A DNA stretch of 64,000 nucleotides from Paramoeba atlantica (lineage: Eukaryota > Discosea): assembly GCA_977017575.1 (NCBI GenBank), contig CDRNVI010000099.1:186001-250000 (forward strand), given 5' to 3'. The translations under genes and the position numbers were made by a program. Below the pieces are notes generated by a model. That model ran no database searches and had not been told where the DNA came from. It worked only from the letters and a program-made list of their open reading frames with translations. The first letter of the stretch is position 1, and each line of letters starts with the position of its first letter. Of the stretch, positions 58,337-64,000 are shown piece after piece.

Positions 58337-59349
58337 ATGGAAAACCTTTACGACTCAGAATCCGATCCCGAAGTGGTTTCTCCTCCTGAATCTCAACAAA
58401 GCAATGAAGACTGTACATCTAGCGACAGTTACACGTGCACAACATTTGCCGAGGGCAATGATCCTGATTGGAATTCTGAGGACCTGTCCAGTGATGATTC
58501 AACCACGAGTGACACGGAATCTAAGGATTTTATGGATTATATTACGAATCTGCGCTCCTGCGCGGAAATGCCTAATGCAGATACAAATTCTACCCATGCA
58601 GACTCTCCCAAAGAAACACTTATCCAGGAAGATTTGCCTTTTGAACATGAATTGGTCAAAACGGTTTCAGAACTCAAGGAGTCATGCACTGCTTTCTCTC
58701 TGGTTGCTCCTCCGGACGATACAATACCCCCCTCGGCAAATCATATTTTTGAAGCGCCCTCCGTTCAGGAAACTCCTTTGATTTTCTGTTATGTGTCAAT
58801 TGCGGAGCTCAATACATTGCGGCTTTGCGATCTCTAAAACAGCAGCTTCCCCGCATCTTAGAGCAAAGAAGCCAGGAAGCCAGGAAAGCGGAGAACACAA
58901 AAGGCGGAAGACCGTGGAAGAAAAGAAATTTTAATCGGTTGGGATTACCCGTCATATGGAAGGGAAAGGATAGACTCACAAAGACTGACGTTTTTACACT
59001 AAAAGTTTTACATTCCGCGGGTTTTTTCTCTCAAGCCGATTTGTGTCACATGTTGTCGTTAAATAGTGGCACGTGCAGTGTTCTCTTACGCAAAACAAAT
59101 ACTTTTGTTGATCAGGAAATAAAAAGTGTAGTGTACGCGCAAAATTCTTTGAAGAATTGGGAACATTTCAATAAAGCTCAAGATCTTTTCGCGACCGTCA
59201 TGGCGAAGCACAAAACTGTTATGGTGTGCTTTTGATGTAGATGGAATAGTATTGTGGCACTGGTGCGATGATCTTGAAGAGTTTTACTGTAAAGAACCTG
59301 CCAAAAGACCCTTGAATAGTGGAATTGGGGGAAATATTACAAAGCAGTG
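58337..59349 (+). pseudogene. Acidic protein plus helix-turn-helix region, broken, unknown
   Basis: A first frame (58337-58837) begins with ATG and is very acidic and Ser/Thr-rich (SESDPEVVSPPESQQSNEDC). A second (58825-59235) has a basic stretch GGRPWKKRNFNRLGLPVIWK and a helix-turn-helix-like AGFFSQADLCHMLSLNSGT. A third, short and overlapping, ends near 59349. A cysteine pair (LCVNCGAQ) sits where the first two meet in the second frame. The pieces look like one gene whose frame has been lost, on the strand opposite to host genes, so an element origin is likely. I do not recognise the family. Confidence 0.4.
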
Positions 59350-59896
59350 ATTCTTGAAAAGATGTGGAAACCGTAATCTTAAAAGAGCGTTTCTGAAGAA
59401 TTTCTAAGATCGCACAACGCCAAAGTTGAATGTAAAAAACTGCACTTGTCATTTCGAGATCGCCTTGAGGAATGCAAGAGACTTGAAGGTAAAAAAACCA
59501 AGTACTGAGTAGTGATTCCCCTTCCTTATGCAGGGGTGGGTACGAAAATATGGGGGAGGGTCAATACCGTTCATCCATTTTACACGTTACACTCCTCAAA
59601 GTCCTCCCAAGCATTTGTTTGATCAACTCTAAGCCCTCTATAAGTATGTAAGATGTTAAATCGCCAGAAAAGTAAGTGTCGAGAGGTCGATGGTTCATTT
59701 ATCCTACCGAAATTTTCACAAATTTTATGTTTTTCCCTACGCCACACGTCGGGCACCTGGCAGCTTTTGTGTATATCTATAGTTGATTCAGTAAGCCTTC
59801 ATCCTAAACTTCTCTTTTGCACCCTTTAAACGCAAAAACATTCTTCCGCGCCCAAAATAAACGTCCTTGGAAATGACCCTAACGGCCCTGTATTCG
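59350..59896. other. Gap without recognised gene
   Basis: It holds the 3' flank of the glucosidase gene; no feature recognised. Confidence 0.4.
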
Positions 59897-62800
59897 TTAT
59901 TCTGCCAGCGAAAAAATCATGTCCCAGTCTTCACCAATCAAGACATGTACTTTTTCAGCAGTGAGCACATGTGAGACGTTTCGATCGTAGCGAAATTGAA
60001 TATTCCGTGTCCCATGTTCTTGGATTGCATCAATGACAGGAACCTCTGATTGAATTTCTTCCATGACGAGCTTTTCAGCGGGTATCGTAGCCTTCACAAC
60101 TTCCACTCGACTTACATTGACCGGAGCGCCCAATATTATGATTTTCTCGAATACAAGTTTGCGGAACTCCGCTCCGTGCAGAGGATGCTGCAGTAGAGTG
60201 CGATTCGTATGTGTATGGTGTGAAGTCGTGAAATTTTCTCGACTTTTTAGCTTTACAGCCGTCGCTCGGTTGGATAAACGCAATACAGTCGTATCCGAAG
60301 AACCGTCTGCGTGTCTCCTGATCTCGCGCGTTAACTTGAAGCTTCGATGCACGAAATTCCCATCTCGATAAAGAAATGTTTCTCCATCGTCCTCATAAAG
60401 TTCTCCTTTCGCCAGCAATGTTATCTGCGAATCACGTGTGTCCCACTGCAAACATTTGTTTCCATGCCCTGCACTTTTCTCATCCTTTAGTACATGTTCT
60501 CCATCCGGGTCAATGGTGAGAAGCAGCGTAAGAGGGTCTCGTCGCGAGGCAGCCGTACTCCGCCGTACCCCATAGCGTACCGGGAGAACGCTTCCCGCAC
60601 GAAGAAACAACGGAATATCTTGGATCCCAACCGCACATTCCACATTTCCACCTCCTGCATATTGCACACCACTGGGGTAGGCATACCAAACCAACGGCCT
60701 CCTCACCTGCGAAAATCCAACCGTTTCGTTTTCTCTCCTATCAATTTCATCTTCAACAGCCCGATTTCTCGTGTTATTCCCTTTATCCGACGCTTCGTAC
60801 CGTTCCACGCCCCTTGGTAACGCGCAGGACACGGATCCCGCATTCGCACGTAACACAGGACACACCAACAACGCGCTCCCCATCATAAACAACGACTGCA
60901 GGTCCGCAAGGTCCTTTTCCTGGGGAAATTCCACAAAAAGCGGTCGCATCAACGGCATCCCTTTTCCGTGACATTCCACATATAAGGTGGTATAAAAGTA
61001 AGGAAGAAAAAAATAGCGCCACTTGAGCGCTTGTCGAATCGCTGCCAGTGTGCGGGTGGGCTGATTTTTATCCGTTTTTGCTTTGGTATCCCAACTCCAC
61101 GGCTCGCGTCGTTTCGTCTCGATATGCCCATGGGCGCGGCAAAACGGATAGAACGCCCCAAGCTGGTACCACCGGGTCGCGAGCTCGGGCCCGGGGTTGC
61201 CGAAGAACCCCGGGATGTCGGCCCCCACAAAGGGGAGATTAGAAACGGAGAGGGAGAGGAGCATGGGGAGGGATTGGGCTAAGTGGGACCAACTCGCGTG
61301 GTTGTCTCCGGTCCACACCGCCGCAAAGCGTTGGGTCCCCGCGAAGAAGCTCCGGGTGAGAAGAAAAGGACGGGGGAGGTAGGAGGGGGGGTGCGCGTTG
61401 CTGTTCCTTCTCCCGCTCTCCCAGGCGAGAGGACCCTCACCAGGATTCCCATCCCAATGGTTGCTCGAAGAAGAACAGGGGAGGGTCTTTTGATTCATAA
61501 AAAAGGAAAAGATGGAAGAATCGGATTGTTGCGCTCTTTGGTTTTGTAATGTGTTTTGCGACACAGAAGTTTGGATGGGGGTAGAAAAGGAAGGAGAGGG
61601 AGGTGCTCGAAGAAGATTACGCTGGAGTAATCCCTGGTACGTTGCCATGGTGTGGTAGAATCCGTACAAGTTGTGAACCTCGCGATGAGGCACAAGGTGT
61701 AGTGGCGCAGGCTCGGAGGATGCATTCCCAGCATAACGTTTGGTCATGTTTGGCACGTCTGCGTTTGCAAACCCATTTTCTACGGGAGTATCATTCCGAT
61801 GGAGGGAGTCCAGCAAGCTTCCGTGAGGGATAAGATGCAACGCAGATCCGTCCAACGTGCCATCCGGGCCGTCAAACACGCTGGGTTCATTCATATCTAT
61901 CCAGGTATGCAGCGTAGGCGTCGAGCCGTGATATTTTTCATACGAGAACAGACTTGCATACCACGACCGAGCCTTTGGGTTGAGATAATCTATCCAACTA
62001 CTCGAGCCTGGCCAACACTTGCCCTCGTAGTCGACAAGGTCCGCGTGGAGCCGAGATTCGTCAACGCTTCTCTGCGTGCTGTCTTCTTCACTAGGAGGAA
62101 CCGTGAGGGCTCCTTCCTTGTGCGTGGAAGACCTCCTGGCCGCGGTTTTCACGTAAAAGTTATTCCGCGTGGCTTCCTCATGAACAAAGAAATCCATGTC
62201 TCGTTTAATATGCGGATCTGTGATGGCAACCATGTAGCGTCCTTTTGCCGCCAGCGCGTGTTGCATTTTCTCGGGCTCCGGGAAGTTGTGCGTGTCCCAG
62301 GTGAAGTACTTTTTACGATCGGTGTGTTCAATGTCAAGCCAAAGCACGTCGTAGGGTAGATTATGTTCGTCAAATGTGGCATCGACTTGTAGAACGTCCT
62401 CCACGTCGTTGTAATTCCATCGGCTCTGATGATACCCAAGAGCAAAATACGGAGGAAGGAATGGCGCACCCGTAATTGACGCATGTTGAGAAAAAACCTC
62501 TTTCGGTGTCTGTCCGGGAAACATGAAGAAGTCCAGTATGCCTCCTTGACTTTTCCATAGAGTATGTTTCCCAAATCCACGACGCTGTGAACACGCATCG
62601 GTTTCCTGAGCCTCACAGTCAGCCACTTTCCCACTCTCTTCGTTCGCGAGCGATTCAACGGTGACATTCGTATCCCCACCATGTAACCAGAGAAATCCGG
62701 AGTACGACGTGTGAACTGTTGAATCCTGTGACGTGTTCCCTTGCTGGCGAGCCATCACAAAGGGAATACTACCATACAGAGGGCCTGGGTCGTGTAGCTT

Positions 62801-63469
62801 ATACTTGAACACATCTTTGTTGTAGAGACCGTAAGTTTGGTCCGGAAGAGCAAAATCGGTGGAGTGTTCGGGCAAGCCATAAAGGTGAGTGGCAGAGGGA
62901 AAGAAAACGGATCCGGTAATAAAATTCGTTTCGTAGTTTTCGCTCGCGCTCTCCTGATTTGCCCTGGGGGAGCTATAAATACCTGTAACGTTTGAGAGTG
63001 GGAAGGCCGCGCGCAGAACTAGGTGTGGGGAATTGTCTGTATGCGAATAAAAATAAATAGAAATGTTCTCTGCTAAACAACTAGTTCGATTCGCATTGTT
63101 TGCTTCAGTTGCTTTAAAAAACTCCAGGTAGAGTTTAACAGAGCTCTTGCCTGACACGCTATGTATCGTGTATTCATGAGGTCCGCATTGATTGACGCGT
63201 TCCTGTGCTATTGGCTCATGCCCAGATAGCCTATGACTCGTTACCACGTCGTGGTTGAAAAACTCAAAGGATCTCTTATCCCCTGACTTATGCCCAGGGT
63301 GATACCGAATCCGAAAGATATTGATAGGATATTCTTCGATACGGAGTATTCCACCCGCTGGAGCTGGAAGCACCACATCTAACGGCAACGCGTACTGCGG
63401 CACCCTATTAACGTGTGCATAGCACAGTAAAACTGAGAGAGCATAAAGTAACGACGTGTTAAAAAACAT
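59897..63469 (-). CDS. Glucosidase II alpha subunit (GH31), ER
   Basis: 1190 residues from the ATG at 63469 (MFFNTSLLYALSVLLCYAHV, a clear signal peptide); the open frame begins three codons earlier with GTG. It trims glucose from N-glycans in the ER as part of the calnexin cycle, normally with a beta subunit not seen here. The GH31 barrel starts near residue 340 with YHQSRWNYNDVEDVLQVDAT. DVLWLDIEHTDRKKYFTWD (about 370) is typical of glucosidase II. TWIDMNEPSVFDGPDGT (about 523) holds the nucleophile Asp, and FAAVWTGDNHASW (about 715) the acid/base Asp. GADIPGFFGNPGPELATRWY follows. It is longer than the usual 900-950 residues because of a low-complexity insert near residues 610-690 and extra sequence in the C-terminal domains. 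No KDEL-type signal is seen. All catalytic motifs are intact. Confidence 0.93.
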   Translation of the reverse strand: MFFNTSLLYALSVLLCYAHVNRVPQYALPLDVVLPAPAGGILRIEEYPINIFRIRYHPGHKSGDKRSFEFFNHDVVTSHRLSGHEPIAQERVNQCGPHEYTIHSVSGKSSVKLYLEFFKATEANNANRTSCLAENISIYFYSHTDNSPHLVLRAAFPLSNVTGIYSSPRANQESASENYETNFITGSVFFPSATHLYGLPEHSTDFALPDQTYGLYNKDVFKYKLHDPGPLYGSIPFVMARQQGNTSQDSTVHTSYSGFLWLHGGDTNVTVESLANEESGKVADCEAQETDACSQRRGFGKHTLWKSQGGILDFFMFPGQTPKEVFSQHASITGAPFLPPYFALGYHQSRWNYNDVEDVLQVDATFDEHNLPYDVLWLDIEHTDRKKYFTWDTHNFPEPEKMQHALAAKGRYMVAITDPHIKRDMDFFVHEEATRNNFYVKTAARRSSTHKEGALTVPPSEEDSTQRSVDESRLHADLVDYEGKCWPGSSSWIDYLNPKARSWYASLFSYEKYHGSTPTLHTWIDMNEPSVFDGPDGTLDGSALHLIPHGSLLDSLHRNDTPVENGFANADVPNMTKRYAGNASSEPAPLHLVPHREVHNLYGFYHTMATYQGLLQRNLLRAPPSPSFSTPIQTSVSQNTLQNQRAQQSDSSIFSFFMNQKTLPCSSSSNHWDGNPGEGPLAWESGRRNSNAHPPSYLPRPFLLTRSFFAGTQRFAAVWTGDNHASWSHLAQSLPMLLSLSVSNLPFVGADIPGFFGNPGPELATRWYQLGAFYPFCRAHGHIETKRREPWSWDTKAKTDKNQPTRTLAAIRQALKWRYFFLPYFYTTLYVECHGKGMPLMRPLFVEFPQEKDLADLQSLFMMGSALLVCPVLRANAGSVSCALPRGVERYEASDKGNNTRNRAVEDEIDRRENETVGFSQVRRPLVWYAYPSGVQYAGGGNVECAVGIQDIPLFLRAGSVLPVRYGVRRSTAASRRDPLTLLLTIDPDGEHVLKDEKSAGHGNKCLQWDTRDSQITLLAKGELYEDDGETFLYRDGNFVHRSFKLTREIRRHADGSSDTTVLRLSNRATAVKLKSRENFTTSHHTHTNRTLLQHPLHGAEFRKLVFEKIIILGAPVNVSRVEVVKATIPAEKLVMEEIQSEVPVIDAIQEHGTRNIQFRYDRNVSHVLTAEKVHVLIGEDWDMIFSLAE

Positions 63470-64000
63470 GAATGACACAAATAAAATATCACCGAGGTAA
63501 TATTTGATACATACGCATCACTTTGAATTACTATACTTATACATATGGTGTAGTATTTCTGTGCAGTATATGAGAAGGGTGTATATGAGAAGTGAGATAA
63601 TTTCTCACTGTAAGCATTTATGTGCAAGCTGCTATTAGAGATATGGCAGACCCCAACTTCTCGTGCAAAGCACTTCAGAATTTCAGGAGAACTAAATGCA
63701 GAGGCCATGATATGCTTGAGCTCCATACTCTCTACCCAAGACTTGCACTGCGAAACAGACGAAAAGGTTTCCCTATGAACGCGAAGAATGGGCACAGTGC
63801 GACTGTGCCGTGTCACTACCGCACTACTTACGATATTAAAGTTTAAAAAAATTGAGCAGACAATAATCATGCTCAAACAATGCGATTCTAAATTTTTTTG
63901 ATGTACATTTCACGATAAAAAAATGTATTTCTCTCGATCATAAGTGTATTTCATCTAATAATAATAATAATAGAGGGGCTGCGGATGACGTAAAGCGCTG
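63470..64000. other. Upstream flank of the glucosidase gene
   Basis: No recognised gene. A minus-strand frame (63379-63876) overlaps the glucosidase start in another frame and is hydrophobic but unconvincing. ATAATAATAATAATA occurs near 63958. Confidence 0.4.

Noticed and set aside
63379-63876. Minus-strand 165-codon frame upstream of the glucosidase gene
   Set aside because: It overlaps the glucosidase start in another frame and has no ATG-linked leader or known domain.

Overview
The window looks like nuclear DNA of a protist with intron-free genes, most likely a kinetoplastid or close relative (Euglenozoa). Two things point there. First, every convincing host gene lies on the minus strand over about 60 kb, as in a polycistronic gene cluster, and several have a pyrimidine tract and AG just before the ATG. 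Second, three dispersed copies of a repeat begin with the 3' half of a kinetoplastid-type spliced leader (CAGTTTCTGTACCTTGTTG or a one-base variant, followed directly by GTAC). The LRR families and heavy transposon load suggest a deep branch such as a Perkinsela-like prokinetoplastid, but that is inference.

Host genes, all minus strand: RPB2, the second-largest subunit of RNA polymerase II (24701-28519); the FACT subunit SSRP1/Pob3 (28923-30434); a CRAL-TRIO-like protein (19227-21314); a large low-complexity protein of unknown function (35013-37826); a cysteine-rich protein (42385-43224); a TPM-domain protein with a membrane segment and zinc-ribbon-like tail (46967-48481); and ER glucosidase II alpha (59897-63469). 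Between them lie ten loci of one leucine-rich-repeat family, about half apparently whole and the rest truncated or interrupted.

Mobile DNA fills most of the remaining space: an apparently intact Merlin (IS1016-like) transposon with 8-bp target duplications (4869-6084), two damaged relatives and a more distant broken one; Tc1/mariner-type elements and several TA-flanked MITEs; a decayed IS30-type element; two LINE families with a restriction-like endonuclease; two fossil reverse-transcriptase fragments; and the spliced-leader repeats. Nesting is clear in several places: a MITE inside a Merlin, a Tc1-like element inside a LINE, a LINE next to a cut LRR gene, and a spliced-leader repeat inside an LRR gene.

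Region by region: 0-3.4 kb holds no host gene. 3.5-6.8 kb is a degraded copy of the LRR plus CRAL-TRIO block at 18.2-21.0 kb. 7-11 kb is repeats and IS30. 11.4-17.9 kb is nested elements. 18.2-38 kb is the main run of host genes. 38.5-46 kb mixes a broken transposon, an LRR fragment and LINE remains. 46-49 kb is TPM plus MITEs. 50-57.3 kb is LRR genes and repeats. 57.5-59.4 kb is plus-strand fossil DNA. 59.9-63.5 kb is glucosidase II. No tRNA, rRNA or CRISPR was recognised.
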